Below, in pieces: positions 16,747-24,584 of a stretch of DNA of 64,000 nt. The stretch covers positions 1,364,001 through 1,428,000 of the forward strand of contig NZ_OZ060452.1 in NCBI RefSeq assembly GCF_964059235.1. The letters are read 5' to 3'. The number at the start of each line of letters is the position of its first letter. Position 1 is the first letter of the stretch. Both the position numbers and the translations under genes were made by a program. The notes beneath the pieces were generated by a model. The model was not told the origin of the DNA and did no database searches. It saw only the letters and a list, made by a program, of their open reading frames with translations. This stretch comes from Candidatus Tisiphia endosymbiont of Nedyus quadrimaculatus. Its GTDB lineage: Bacteria; Pseudomonadota; Alphaproteobacteria; Rickettsiales; Rickettsiaceae.

Positions 16747-17775
16747 ATGAAAGATATTAACATACTAGGCATTGATTTAGCAAAAACAATTTTTCATATT
16801 GTTGCATTAAATAAAGATGGTGAAAAAATATTAGCTAAAAAATTACACAGAGAAGAATTTGAAGACTACATTTTAACAAACATTCCCAAGAATAGTTTAT
16901 TGGTAATGGAAGCATGTGGCAGTTGTCATTATTGGAGCAATAAGTTTATGGAATCAGGTTTTACAGTAAAATTACTTAAACCATGTGATGTAAAAGCTTT
17001 TGCAAAAACTCGGCAAAAAAATGATACAAATGATGCTTTGGCAATAGCAAGAGCAGGAAAAGATCCGGAGTTAAAATCGGTTCGTATAAAAAATATATCA
17101 CAACAAGAGATTAGTTGGTTACATAAACGTCGGCAACATATTATTAGACAAAGAGTACAATATAGTAATGGTTTAATGAGTGATTTACTTGAATTTGGTT
17201 ATTACATAAAAATGAGTAAATCTAAATTTGCCCGTGAGGCATTAAATATAGTAGAAGATGCCAAAAATGCTGGTGTGATTTCAGAGAGAATGTATAAGGA
17301 AATGAAGGTAATAGCTGAAGAAATTGCTACGTTATTAATACAAGAATCAGCAATAGATAAACAGCTAATAGCAATAAATAAAGAATCTGAAACAGCTACT
17401 TTATTAAAAACAATACCAGGTATTGGAGAAATTAATGCTAATATACTAAGCATAGCAGCTTATGAAAATTATGATGATTGTCGAAGTTTTGCTGCAAGTT
17501 TGGGATTAGTGCCTAAGCAAAATAGCACAGGTGGTAAAACAAGTCTTGGATCTATCACTAAGAAAGGAGATAGATATGTTAGAACTATGCTGATACAAGG
17601 AGCAAGGTCTATTGCAATCAGAGCAAAAATACAAAAGGACCCCACTGATCATTTAGTGCTATGGGCAAAAAAATTGTTGGGAAGGATGAGCTTTAATAAG
17701 GCTGCTGTGGCAATAGCAAACAAATTAGCTAGAATAGCGTATGTATGTGTTACAAGAAAATGTGCATATGCTTGA
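16747..17775 (+). CDS. IS110-family transposase
   Basis: A 342-residue DEDD/RuvC-type recombinase. The N-terminal domain has Asp10 in GIDLAKT, Glu55 in VMEACGS and Asp93/Asp96 in RQKNDTNDALAIARA. The C-terminal Tnp_20 part has LLKTIPGIGEINANILS and FAASLGLVPKQNSTGGKT, which includes the conserved serine, followed by GDRYVRTMLIQGARS. The length is normal and the frame intact. AAAAGGAG at 16731-16738 precedes the ATG. Related enzymes are guided to targets by an RNA from the element's own non-coding end. Confidence 0.93.
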   Translation: MKDINILGIDLAKTIFHIVALNKDGEKILAKKLHREEFEDYILTNIPKNSLLVMEACGSCHYWSNKFMESGFTVKLLKPCDVKAFAKTRQKNDTNDALAIARAGKDPELKSVRIKNISQQEISWLHKRRQHIIRQRVQYSNGLMSDLLEFGYYIKMSKSKFAREALNIVEDAKNAGVISERMYKEMKVIAEEIATLLIQESAIDKQLIAINKESETATLLKTIPGIGEINANILSIAAYENYDDCRSFAASLGLVPKQNSTGGKTSLGSITKKGDRYVRTMLIQGARSIAIRAKIQKDPTDHLVLWAKKLLGRMSFNKAAVAIANKLARIAYVCVTRKCAYA

Positions 17776-17789
17776 TAGTTGGTGGTGTA

Positions 17790-17935
17790 TACTCGATGAA
17801 AATCAACAATTGCGTTGTCGTTGTCCAAGACCTGCGGTACTCACGTACTAATGTACGCTGTGTTCCTCGGCTTAGACACTCCTAGCACTTGTTGATTTTG
17901 ATCTTCGTCTACCAACTCTTCATTTACGAGCAGTA
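17790..17935. repeat. MITE-like repeat, family D, copy 2 (inside the IS110 element)
   Basis: 146 bp starting TACTCGATGAAAATCAAC, ending TTTACGAGCAGTA, with TA on each side (17788-17789 and 17936-17937). It lies 14 bases after the transposase stop, within the IS non-coding end. Confidence 0.88.
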
Positions 17936-17937
17936 TA

Positions 17938-18157
17938 TATAGATTTATCTGTATTTTATCTATATAAAAGAAGAAGTAAGTAAATAGGATTTAAGAGGTA
18001 CGATATAAGCGAAAGTGATTGGAGATAATAAATGGGCATTCCAAAAACAAGTCCGAGATTTTATGTCAAGGCTCTAGAAGCCGTAAGAATGAGTGGATAA
18101 CTCCAAGGATTGCGTGGAATGCGAAAACTATTATGGCACTAGAGGCCGAATATATGA
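17938..18157 (+). ncRNA. Candidate guide (bridge/seek) RNA region of the IS110 element
   Basis: About 220 bases of conserved-looking non-coding sequence between the MITE and the right IS end. IS1111-type elements are known to encode a guide RNA in the 3' non-coding end. At 18084-18092 it contains TAAGAATGA, identical to the nine target bases immediately left of the insertion point (16634-16642). A hairpin-prone stretch GGCTCTAGAAGCC lies just before it. Transcription and structure are not shown; short open frames here look spurious. Confidence 0.45.
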
Positions 18158-18187
18158 CAGCTCTGGGTAGTAACTACAACTGTAGTA

Positions 18188-18335
18188 TACTGCTCGTAAA
18201 TGAAGAGTTGGTAGACGATAGAATCAAAATCAACAAGTGCTAGGAGTGTCTAAGCCGAGGAGTGCAGCGTACATTAGTACGTGAGTACCGCAGGTCTTGG
18301 ACAACGACAACGCAATTGTTGATTTTCATCGAGTA
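18188..18335. repeat. MITE-like repeat, family D, copy 3 (inverted, inside repeat E)
   Basis: 148 bp in inverted orientation, starting TACTGCTCGTAAATGAAG and ending TTTTCATCGAGTA, flanked by TA on both sides. The uninterrupted E copy has GTAGTATTAGCG at this point (about 7138-7149), giving a second filled/empty comparison with TA duplication. Confidence 0.92.
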
Positions 18336-18373
18336 TATTATCGTAGTTAATAATGGGAAATGGTATTATGTAT

Positions 18374-18413
18374 GAATTCGGGATAAGAATTAGTTAATTC
18401 TTATCCCGAATTC
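18374..18413. repeat. Short perfect palindrome, family G
   Basis: GAATTCGGGATAAGAATTA, two bases, then its exact complement (19-bp arms). It lies between repeat E and the 3' end of the transketolase gene. Confidence 0.78.
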
Positions 18414-18446
18414 GCGTATATTCAGCTACTGTTTGAAAGGAAATTG

Positions 18447-20642
18447 TTACATATTGCTAATAAAAATAGTCTCTTTCATTTCCTTAATTTTTGCCATAAT
18501 CTTTTCTAGGATATTTGAAGGAGTAAGACCAAAATATGAGTATACATCTTCAGAACAGCTAGATAGACCAAATTGGTCGACTCCAAAGAACAGCCCGTTT
18601 TCTCCGATGATTCGATGCCAGCCGAAACTACTTGCAGCTTCTATAGCAACTTTTAAGTTACCCCTAGATAAAATATTTTGGATATAGCTAGGTTTTTGTT
18701 TAAAAAACAGCTCAAAACATAATATTGATATGACCTCAGATTTAAAACCATGGTTAGTTAGCATCTCTTGTACTTTTAAAGCAATTGATAATTCAGAACC
18801 TGTGGCAAATATAGTAATAGTTTGACCGTCATCCCTATTGCTTATGTCATCCTCGTCACTACACTCATTGTCATCCCTGTTCCCGATGTCATTCCCGCGA
18901 AGGCGGGAATCCATAATGTCTAATAACCTTTCATGGTTTTCTTTAGATACCTGCCTTCGCAGGGATGACAGTGAATGTAGTCGCGGGAATGATATAAAAC
19001 CTGACAATATATACCCACCTTTAGAGCATAAATTTTGTGAACTGATGTGGCTAACTATTTGATTTTCCTGATCTTGAATCTTAGTAATTTGAGGAACAGC
19101 TTGTCTTGTTAAAGCAAGAACAGAAGGACCTTGTTTATTAGATAGTGCAATTCGCCAAGACTCGGCTGTTTCTATATAGTCTGCAGGGCGTAGTACCATC
19201 ATATTTGGTAAGCTTCGGAGGGCTGCTAGATGTTCAACTGGTTGGTGAGTAGGACCGTCTTCTCCTACACCGATTGAATCGTGAGTCATTATATAGATTA
19301 CTTGTTGTTGCATAATAGCAGAAAGTCGCATACTTGGCTTCATATAATCAGAAAAGACTAGAAAAGTAGCACCTACAGGCAAAAATCCTGATAATGACAG
19401 TCCGTTCATGATAGAACCCATAGCATTCTCACGAACACCATAATGGATGTAGTTGCCGCTAAAATCATCTTTACTGATTACCTTACTATGATTATTTTTG
19501 ATATTATTGGATAATGATAAATCAGCTGACCCAAAAATAATTTTATCAGATAGTTTGCTTAATTCTTCTACAATTCTACCGGATGAACTACGAGTTGCTT
19601 CATCTTTTACCGGGATAGGGATATTATCAAGAAAAGAACAATCGATATTAGGTCTAGCAAAATACGCTTTTTGTTCTTGACTTATATCAACAAAGTTTTC
19701 CTGCCAATTATTATAACTCACTTGATTTCTTAGCCAAGCGATGCCCCATAGGTCTTGTAATTCTTTTGGCAGGTCAAACTCTTCATCCTTAAAACCTAAA
19801 TTTTCTTTTAGCAGTTTAACTTCGTCTTTGCCAAGGGGCGAACCATGGGCTGCATTTGAATTTACCTTGTTAATAGAACCTTTGGCAATTAAAGTACGAC
19901 AGGCAATGAAGTAGGGTTTATCAGAATTTTTTGCCCTAGTTAAGCTGGCATTAATTTGCTCAAAATCATGTCCATCAATAGATTCGGTAATCCAACCCAT
20001 GGCAGCAAATTTAAGCAAATGGTCTTCAGATACGGTAAGGTTGCTAGGGCCATCGATGGAAATTTTATTATCATCAAATAAAACTATTAGGTTATTAAGG
20101 CATAAATGCCCAGCTAAAGAAGCAGCCTCGTAGCTTATACCTTCCATTAGGCATCCATCTCCAATTATACAATAAATCTTATGATCACTAAGATCTTTGC
20201 CCAATTTTTGTTGATATTTTTTTTGACCAATCGCCATACCCACTGAAGTAGCAAATCCCTGACCTAAAGGCCCTGTAGTAGCCTCAATAGCTTCATATGC
20301 CCCATATTCTGGATGTCCAGGAGTTTTTGAATGTAATTTTCGAAATTGTTTTAAATCTTCTAAGTGAAAATTTTTATAATTTGTTAAATAATAAAAACTA
20401 TAAAGCAACATAGATCCATGCCCAGCTGATAGAACTAGGCGATCACGGTCAAACCAAGTTGGATCATTAGGATTGAATTTAAGAAAATCAAACACTAAAA
20501 CTGTCATCACATCTGCCATACCAAGTACCATACCCGGATGCCCTGACTTGGCATGTTCTATGCTATCACTTGCTAAAACTCTAATACAGTCACTTAATTT
20601 ATAATATTTTTCTGAATATTTTGGTATTTTATTAAACTTCAT
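18447..20642 (-). CDS. tkt: Transketolase with in-frame palindromic-element insertion
   Basis: A thiamine-diphosphate enzyme of the non-oxidative pentose phosphate pathway. I take the start at 20642 (MKFNKIPKYSEKY, 731 residues); the frame is open to 20726, but that part is AT-rich and unlike the family. Family signatures: AKSGHPGMVLGMADV, GHGSMLLYS, GPLGQGFATSVGMAIG, the ThDP motif IIGDGCLMEG, and SHDSIGVGEDGPTHQPVEHL in the second half. Between GGYILSG and QTITIFATGSE there are about 57 extra residues (about 550-606, DNA 18826-18996), including DSRLRGNDIGNRDD, encoded by a GTCATTCCC-type palindrome. The reading frame is kept. The last codons (FISNM) lie in a ~50-bp sequence also found near tatD. 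Confidence 0.95.
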   Translation of the reverse strand: MKFNKIPKYSEKYYKLSDCIRVLASDSIEHAKSGHPGMVLGMADVMTVLVFDFLKFNPNDPTWFDRDRLVLSAGHGSMLLYSFYYLTNYKNFHLEDLKQFRKLHSKTPGHPEYGAYEAIEATTGPLGQGFATSVGMAIGQKKYQQKLGKDLSDHKIYCIIGDGCLMEGISYEAASLAGHLCLNNLIVLFDDNKISIDGPSNLTVSEDHLLKFAAMGWITESIDGHDFEQINASLTRAKNSDKPYFIACRTLIAKGSINKVNSNAAHGSPLGKDEVKLLKENLGFKDEEFDLPKELQDLWGIAWLRNQVSYNNWQENFVDISQEQKAYFARPNIDCSFLDNIPIPVKDEATRSSSGRIVEELSKLSDKIIFGSADLSLSNNIKNNHSKVISKDDFSGNYIHYGVRENAMGSIMNGLSLSGFLPVGATFLVFSDYMKPSMRLSAIMQQQVIYIMTHDSIGVGEDGPTHQPVEHLAALRSLPNMMVLRPADYIETAESWRIALSNKQGPSVLALTRQAVPQITKIQDQENQIVSHISSQNLCSKGGYILSGFISFPRLHSLSSLRRQVSKENHERLLDIMDSRLRGNDIGNRDDNECSDEDDISNRDDGQTITIFATGSELSIALKVQEMLTNHGFKSEVISILCFELFFKQKPSYIQNILSRGNLKVAIEAASSFGWHRIIGENGLFFGVDQFGLSSCSEDVYSYFGLTPSNILEKIMAKIKEMKETIFISNM
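18826..18996. repeat. RPE-like palindromic element inside tkt
   Basis: The core palindrome is CGATGTCATTCCCGCGAAGG (from about 18882) and its partner CCTGCCTTCGCAGGGATGAC (to about 18970), plus short GTCATCC repeats on one side. It adds 171 bases (57 codons) without a stop. Confidence 0.85.
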
Positions 20643-20720
20643 TATAATAAATATTAATTTTATGTTAAAAGATATATACTTTACCAAGTGTGCAAGTTTT
20701 ATTAACTTAAGTAACCTCGG

Positions 20721-20806
20721 TGTCATCCCTGCTTCGGTGCGGGATCTAAAATAACAATATTATCTATGCTATTTTTTTAGATTCCTGCCGTTGCTAAGAA
20801 TAACAT
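20721..20806. repeat. RPE-like palindromic element
   Basis: TGTCATCCCTGCTTCGGTGC at one end and TGCCGTTGCTAAGAATAACA at the other, same family as 5238-5336 and closest to the internal part of repeat E. It lies upstream of tkt. Confidence 0.7.
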
Positions 20807-20922
20807 CAACCCTTAAAAACTATTATACTTACTTAAACTCACACACTTGGTTACTTTCCTAGTTTCAAGAATTGGAATACATTGATAAAATTTTTTTACG
20901 AATCTACATCAAAATAGATATT

Positions 20923-21783
20923 ATGACAACAAAACTATTATCCGTTTTCTCGTGGTTTGCTACTTTATTTCATCAATTACGGTTATCAATTAGTTCAATA
21001 AATTTTTACCAAGATGTTTATAGATCATATACAGGGTATGGAATTAAGTACATATTTACGGTATCTTTTATATCATCATTGATTTTTTGTCTTTTTATAT
21101 TTAATTATTTGTTGGCTTTGACGGATTATTTTACTGAAAACCGCACTACAAAAAGCACCACAACTATTGAATATATATTAAAACAGTTACCGGAAATCTA
21201 TTATGATGGTAGTAAAATTTTAGTTAATCAAGATGAACCTATATATTTACTCGATGAAAATGGTAATAAAATTGCTGTTATAGACTCAAAGAATCAACTA
21301 CCTTATAGCGAGAAAATTAAAGTTCCTATCCTCTTTAGTAGCAATAATATAACCCTTACTACGATTGAAATAACTGATAAAAAAAAGAGTGCATTTAGTA
21401 TTGGATATTCTAAATTATTTACTTCTGATCAAAAAATTCTAACTGAAGACGTCATTAAAAAGCATTTTTCCGGAATCCTTACACAAGTACCGAAGGTATT
21501 TATTTACATTTTAATGCCGATAATGATAGTTGTTCGTTTTGTAACAATTTTATTCGAAAAAAGCTTTATTATCACATTAGTATATTTGTTAACTAACTAT
21601 TTTGGTCCTAAATCTTCTTGGCAAACATGTACTAGGATAGTATTATTTTCAAGTGGAGTAGCCATTTTATTACAACCTATTATCGTTATATTTTTACCAG
21701 AATTGAGTGGCATGGTATCTTTTATACAGATGTTTGCCTATTTTTTACTCCTTTTGGGGATGTTGCAAATACGAAGTAAATAG
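20923..21783 (+). CDS. DUF1189-family inner-membrane protein
   Basis: About 286 residues from the ATG at 20923 (MTTKLLSVFSW); the frame is open to 20872. The N-terminal SISSINFYQDVYRSYTGYGI is the DUF1189 signature. It is followed by one membrane segment (SFISSLIFCLFIFNYLLAL), a ~120-residue probably extracytoplasmic beta-rich region (IEYILKQLPEIYYDGSKI ... VPILFSSNNITLTTI), and four C-terminal membrane segments. The function of the family is unknown. It is conserved in Rickettsiales. No operon partner is visible, and repeat C follows immediately. Confidence 0.75.
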   Translation: MTTKLLSVFSWFATLFHQLRLSISSINFYQDVYRSYTGYGIKYIFTVSFISSLIFCLFIFNYLLALTDYFTENRTTKSTTTIEYILKQLPEIYYDGSKILVNQDEPIYLLDENGNKIAVIDSKNQLPYSEKIKVPILFSSNNITLTTIEITDKKKSAFSIGYSKLFTSDQKILTEDVIKKHFSGILTQVPKVFIYILMPIMIVVRFVTILFEKSFIITLVYLLTNYFGPKSSWQTCTRIVLFSSGVAILLQPIIVIFLPELSGMVSFIQMFAYFLLLLGMLQIRSK

Positions 21784-21791
21784 GGAAGGGG

Positions 21792-22003
21792 CAGGGTAAT
21801 TTAAAAGTCGGATTGTAAGCCTAATAGATAAGGGAAAAAGTGCTTGATATGTACTCGGTGTCATTCCCGCGTAGGCGGGAATCTAAAAAAATAGTCTGAA
21901 AGACTATTAAGTAATATATATCCCAGCCTACGCTGGGATGACATCGGTAGTGGTTGAATTTGTATCTATAACAACTAATGATCGCGACTTTTAAATTACC
22001 CTG
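21792..22003. repeat. MITE-like repeat, family C, with internal palindrome
   Basis: Ends CAGGGTAATTTAAAAGTCG and its complement CGCGACTTTTAAATTACCCTG enclose 212 bp. A GTCATTCCC-type palindrome sits inside at 21859-21944. Other family C members: 48102-48154, 49063-49305, and a divergent one at 50525-50678. Confidence 0.8.
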
Positions 22004-22111
22004 GGTAGGGGGGTGATATAGCTCCAAGCAATGACGAAAAAGAATTTTTAACTTGCAGAATGTAGGTTTATTGTATATACTTGTTTATACAGTAACAATA
22101 TTAATGATATT

Positions 22112-22348
22112 ATGCAAACTCAAATCCAAAAATGGGGAAATAGCTTGGGAATTAGAATTCCTAAACATCTAGCTGATAAGTTACATTTTCAACAAGGTAC
22201 ATTTGTTAATTTAGAAACAGCTAATAACTATTTGATTATCAGTACAGAAACATCAGAATTAGATATATTATTGGATAATATTACAGATTCTAACTGTCAT
22301 CATGAAATATTAAATGATGACATTGCTGTAGGTAATGAATCGTGGTAA
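22112..22348 (+). CDS. mazE: MazE/PemI-type antitoxin
   Basis: A 78-residue AbrB-fold protein: MQTQIQKWGNSLGIRIPKHL is the classic MazE opening (DNA-binding swapped hairpin), then FVNLETANNYLII. The acidic C-terminus (SELDILLDNITDSN ... DDIAVGNESW) is the toxin-binding tail. It overlaps the mazF start by seven bases. By analogy it represses its own promoter upstream of 22112. Intact length for the family. Confidence 0.92.
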   Translation: MQTQIQKWGNSLGIRIPKHLADKLHFQQGTFVNLETANNYLIISTETSELDILLDNITDSNCHHEILNDDIAVGNESW

Positions 22349-22671
22349 CATTCATACCTGAAAGAGGGGATGTAGTTTGGCTTAATTTTGAACCTCAAAA
22401 AGGCAAAGAGATTCAAAAAACACGACCAGCGGTAGTTCTTACTCCTTATAAATATAACCTTAAGAGTGGTCTTGCTCTATTTGTACCTATCACTAGTCAA
22501 ATTAAGGGCTATCCTTTTGAAGTGATAATAAACTTTGAACAAATAAAGGGAGCAGTATTATGCGATCAAGTACGATCTATGGATTGGAAAGCCCGCACAA
22601 CAACTAAAATTCTTACATTAGACAAAATACTCATAAATGTTATATTATCAAAATTAAGACTATTATTGTAG
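22342..22671 (+). CDS. mazF: MazF/PemK-type toxin, endoribonuclease
   Basis: A 109-residue CcdB/PemK-fold toxin that cleaves mRNA at short sequences. Motifs: PERGDVVWLNFEPQKGKEIQ, KTRPAVVLTPYKYN (the catalytic Arg), LALFVPITSQIKGYPFEV, and GAVLCDQVRSMDWKAR near the C-terminus. The frame is complete, so the pair is probably active. GTG is the start codon at 22342. Confidence 0.92.
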   Translation: MVTFIPERGDVVWLNFEPQKGKEIQKTRPAVVLTPYKYNLKSGLALFVPITSQIKGYPFEVIINFEQIKGAVLCDQVRSMDWKARTTTKILTLDKILINVILSKLRLLL

Positions 22672-22708
22672 TTATACATTGCTATGAAACAAATAAAATG
22701 GCTGTTGT

Positions 22709-22845
22709 TCGTCATTGCGAGGAGGCGATGGAATCGCCGACGCGGCAAACTAGGATACGCGAAGCGTTACTCTAAAAAAACAGCTTCGCTGTTTACCTGG
22801 ATCACCACGGCGTCTGCGACGCCTCGTGATGACGGTTGTAGCCAA
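22709..22845. repeat. Family B-like core repeat without its ends
   Basis: CGTCATTGCGAGGAGGCGAT, then GATACGCGAAGCGTTACTC, CAGCTTCGCTGTTTACCTGG and GCGACGCCTCGTGATGACGG: the internal part of family B (compare 42484-42615), lacking the ACTCGATAATC ends. It fills the gap between mazF and rluB. Confidence 0.75.
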
Positions 22846-22915
22846 TTTATGACTCCTTAAGTTGACGCCTATGTGCAATGACATATCTAGTAAGTAAAAA
22901 ATATAGGATGTTTAT

Positions 22916-23629
22916 TTGAGACAGGATAGTATGCAAAGACTAGCAAAAGCGATTAGTAACGCAGGGATATGTTCAAGACGTGATGCAGAACTGCTTATTA
23001 AAAATAATCAAGTAAAAGTAAATGGTGTTATTATTGATTCACCAGCAACCAATATTGATGAAACTAGTATTATTGAGGTGTCGGGAAAACTAATAAATCA
23101 ACAACATATCCCACGTTTATGGGTATATTACAAACCTATTGGACTCATTACTTCGCATAAAGATACAAATGGTAGAGAAACGGTATTTGCCAGTCTTGCA
23201 AAGCTGAATCTGCCTAGAGTAATCTCAATAGGGCGACTGGATATCAATAGTGAAGGGCTATTATTACTAACCAATAATGGTGATTTAGCAAGAAAGTTTG
23301 AGCTACCATCAAGTAAAATAGAACGTGTATATAAAGTCAGAGCATATGGTAACCCAAATCTTTTGCTAAAAAATTATAGAAATATAGAAATTGATCAAAT
23401 ACGTTATGATCCCAAATCAATTAAATTAATAAAATCAGGCAGGACAAATTGTTGGTTTGAAGTAGTTTTGACTGAAGGTAAAAATCGTGAAATTAGAAAG
23501 ATATTTGAACATTTTGGCTTGACTGTTAACCGGTTAATTAGAATTAGCTATGGAGATTTTTTATTAGGTAATTTGCAACCAAATCAGTATAAAGAACAGC
23601 CATTCGAAAAATTTAAAAAATTTTTATGA
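22916..23629 (+). CDS. rluB: RluB/RsuA-family pseudouridine synthase
   Basis: This enzyme modifies a uridine of 23S rRNA (RluB type). The N-terminal S4 RNA-binding domain (RLAKAISNAGICSRRDAELL ... VKVNGVII) is followed by the catalytic motif GRLDINSEGLLLLTNNGDL, where the Asp is the nucleophile, and by VLTEGKNREIRKIFEHFGL. The longest frame starts with TTG at 22916; an ATG at 22931 (MQRLAK) is equally possible and fits family starts better. The end overlaps rsmD by four bases, so the pair forms an rRNA-modification operon. Confidence 0.92.
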   Translation: MRQDSMQRLAKAISNAGICSRRDAELLIKNNQVKVNGVIIDSPATNIDETSIIEVSGKLINQQHIPRLWVYYKPIGLITSHKDTNGRETVFASLAKLNLPRVISIGRLDINSEGLLLLTNNGDLARKFELPSSKIERVYKVRAYGNPNLLLKNYRNIEIDQIRYDPKSIKLIKSGRTNCWFEVVLTEGKNREIRKIFEHFGLTVNRLIRISYGDFLLGNLQPNQYKEQPFEKFKKFL

Positions 23630-24243
23630 TTAGAATTATAGCAGGCAAACATAAAAATCGGATCATACCTACCTTAAAAAACTCTAACTATCGTCCTTCC
23701 ACAGGGAAAATACGAGAGGCCATCTTTAGTATACTAACTTCAGGAGAATTTAGTGATGGCAGATTATTTAGCAAGGAGTCTAAAGTTCTCGATTTATTTG
23801 CCGGCACAGGTAGTCTAGCTTTTGAAAGCTGTTCTAGAGGTGCTGGGGCTATTACACTAATTGATATAAATAGTGATTATTTGCGGGTAGCAAAAGAGTT
23901 TGCTAGTAAAATAGGTGAGCTGGATAAAATGACTTTCCTAAATATTAATGCAGTAGCTCTACCTTCGGCTTATCACAGCTTTGATTTAATTTTTATTGAT
24001 CCGCCATACGGTCATAATCTTGCCCCAAAAGCAGTAAATGCTTTAAAAAAAGGTCAATGGTTAAAAGATGGTAGCATTATTGTAGTCGAACTTGCTAAAA
24101 TCGATGATTTCTTTGATGATTCTTTACAGCTAATTAAAGAAAAAATATATGGTGATAGTAAATTGCTTATCTTAAGTCATAGGGAGAATAGCCTAGAGTC
24201 ATTGCGAGAAGCCACTTTGGTGGCGACGAAGCAATCTAAATGA
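23626..24243 (+). CDS. rsmD: 16S rRNA (guanine966-N2)-methyltransferase with repeat-derived tail
   Basis: RsmD methylates G966 of 16S rRNA in the small subunit. The protein opens MIRIIAGKHKNRIIPT, followed by YRPSTGKIREAIFSIL, the SAM motif VLDLFAGTGSLAFESCSRGA and the catalytic DPPY. The last 16 or so residues (LESLREATLVATKQSK) are read through a repeat of the GTCATTGCGAGAAGC type (24197-24243), so the native C-terminus was extended or replaced. The catalytic domain is intact. Confidence 0.93.
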   Translation: MIRIIAGKHKNRIIPTLKNSNYRPSTGKIREAIFSILTSGEFSDGRLFSKESKVLDLFAGTGSLAFESCSRGAGAITLIDINSDYLRVAKEFASKIGELDKMTFLNINAVALPSAYHSFDLIFIDPPYGHNLAPKAVNALKKGQWLKDGSIIVVELAKIDDFFDDSLQLIKEKIYGDSKLLILSHRENSLESLREATLVATKQSK

Positions 24244-24475
24244 CGTCAGATACATGAATGTTCTATAATATATATTATGGAAAATAAAATTCTTTATAAA
24301 AAATATTGATTTGTTATATATAATAAATTACTCTATTGTTAAATATAGAATGATTCTATGCTGTAGACAATTATCAAGCTACCTGTACGAATCATTCTTC
24401 TGTAGAGACAGCGGGTGCAACTATCTATGATTGGCATGATGATCTTATGCTGAACTATAGGAATTGATTGGCATA

Positions 24476-24561
24476 TACTCAGTTAACTTCAAGAGTTGGC
24501 GTTCCCGCAACCAAAGATATGTGCTGCTCACGTCTACCCAACTCTTGAAATCATAGCAGTA
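24476..24561. repeat. Short family D-like MITE (D')
   Basis: 86 bp starting TACTCAGTTAACTTC and ending TCATAGCAGTA with TA on both sides (24474-24475 and 24562-24563). It shares the ends, TA target and the CTCACGT/CAACTCTT interior pieces with family D, but is shorter. The rest of 24244-24584 is AT-rich and I see nothing else in it. Confidence 0.7.
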
Positions 24562-24584
24562 TATTATTATTCAAAGGTTCTAAA

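Larger units (their letters stand above)
16643..18157 (+). mobile_element. IS110-family (IS1111-like) insertion sequence
   Basis: Boundaries come from comparison with the intact family E repeat: E sequence stops after ...CTAAGAATGA (16642) and resumes with CAGCT at 18158, with ATGA present at both junctions. There are no terminal inverted repeats or larger target duplications, as expected for IS110. An inverted pair TGGTATGGAC (16643-16652) and GTCCATACC (16738-16746) frames the leader. The transposase occupies 16747-17775. A long 3' non-coding end follows, itself invaded by a family D MITE at 17790-17935. Without that MITE the element is about 1.37 kb. Confidence 0.85.
16495..18366. repeat. 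Family E repeat, copy 2, split by an IS110 element and a family D MITE
   Basis: The left part (16495-16642) starts ATACCATTTCCC and matches 6964-7103 of the intact copy. The right part resumes at 18158 (CAGCTCTGGGTAGTAACTAC) and closes with GGAAATGGTAT at 18366. The element is interrupted by 16643-18157 (IS110 type) and by 18188-18335 (family D). The outer flanks show TA on both sides. Confidence 0.85.

Noticed and set aside
18019-18243. 74-codon open frame over the IS110 right end, repeat E and MITE D
   Set aside because: It crosses three element borders and has no family resemblance; accidental.
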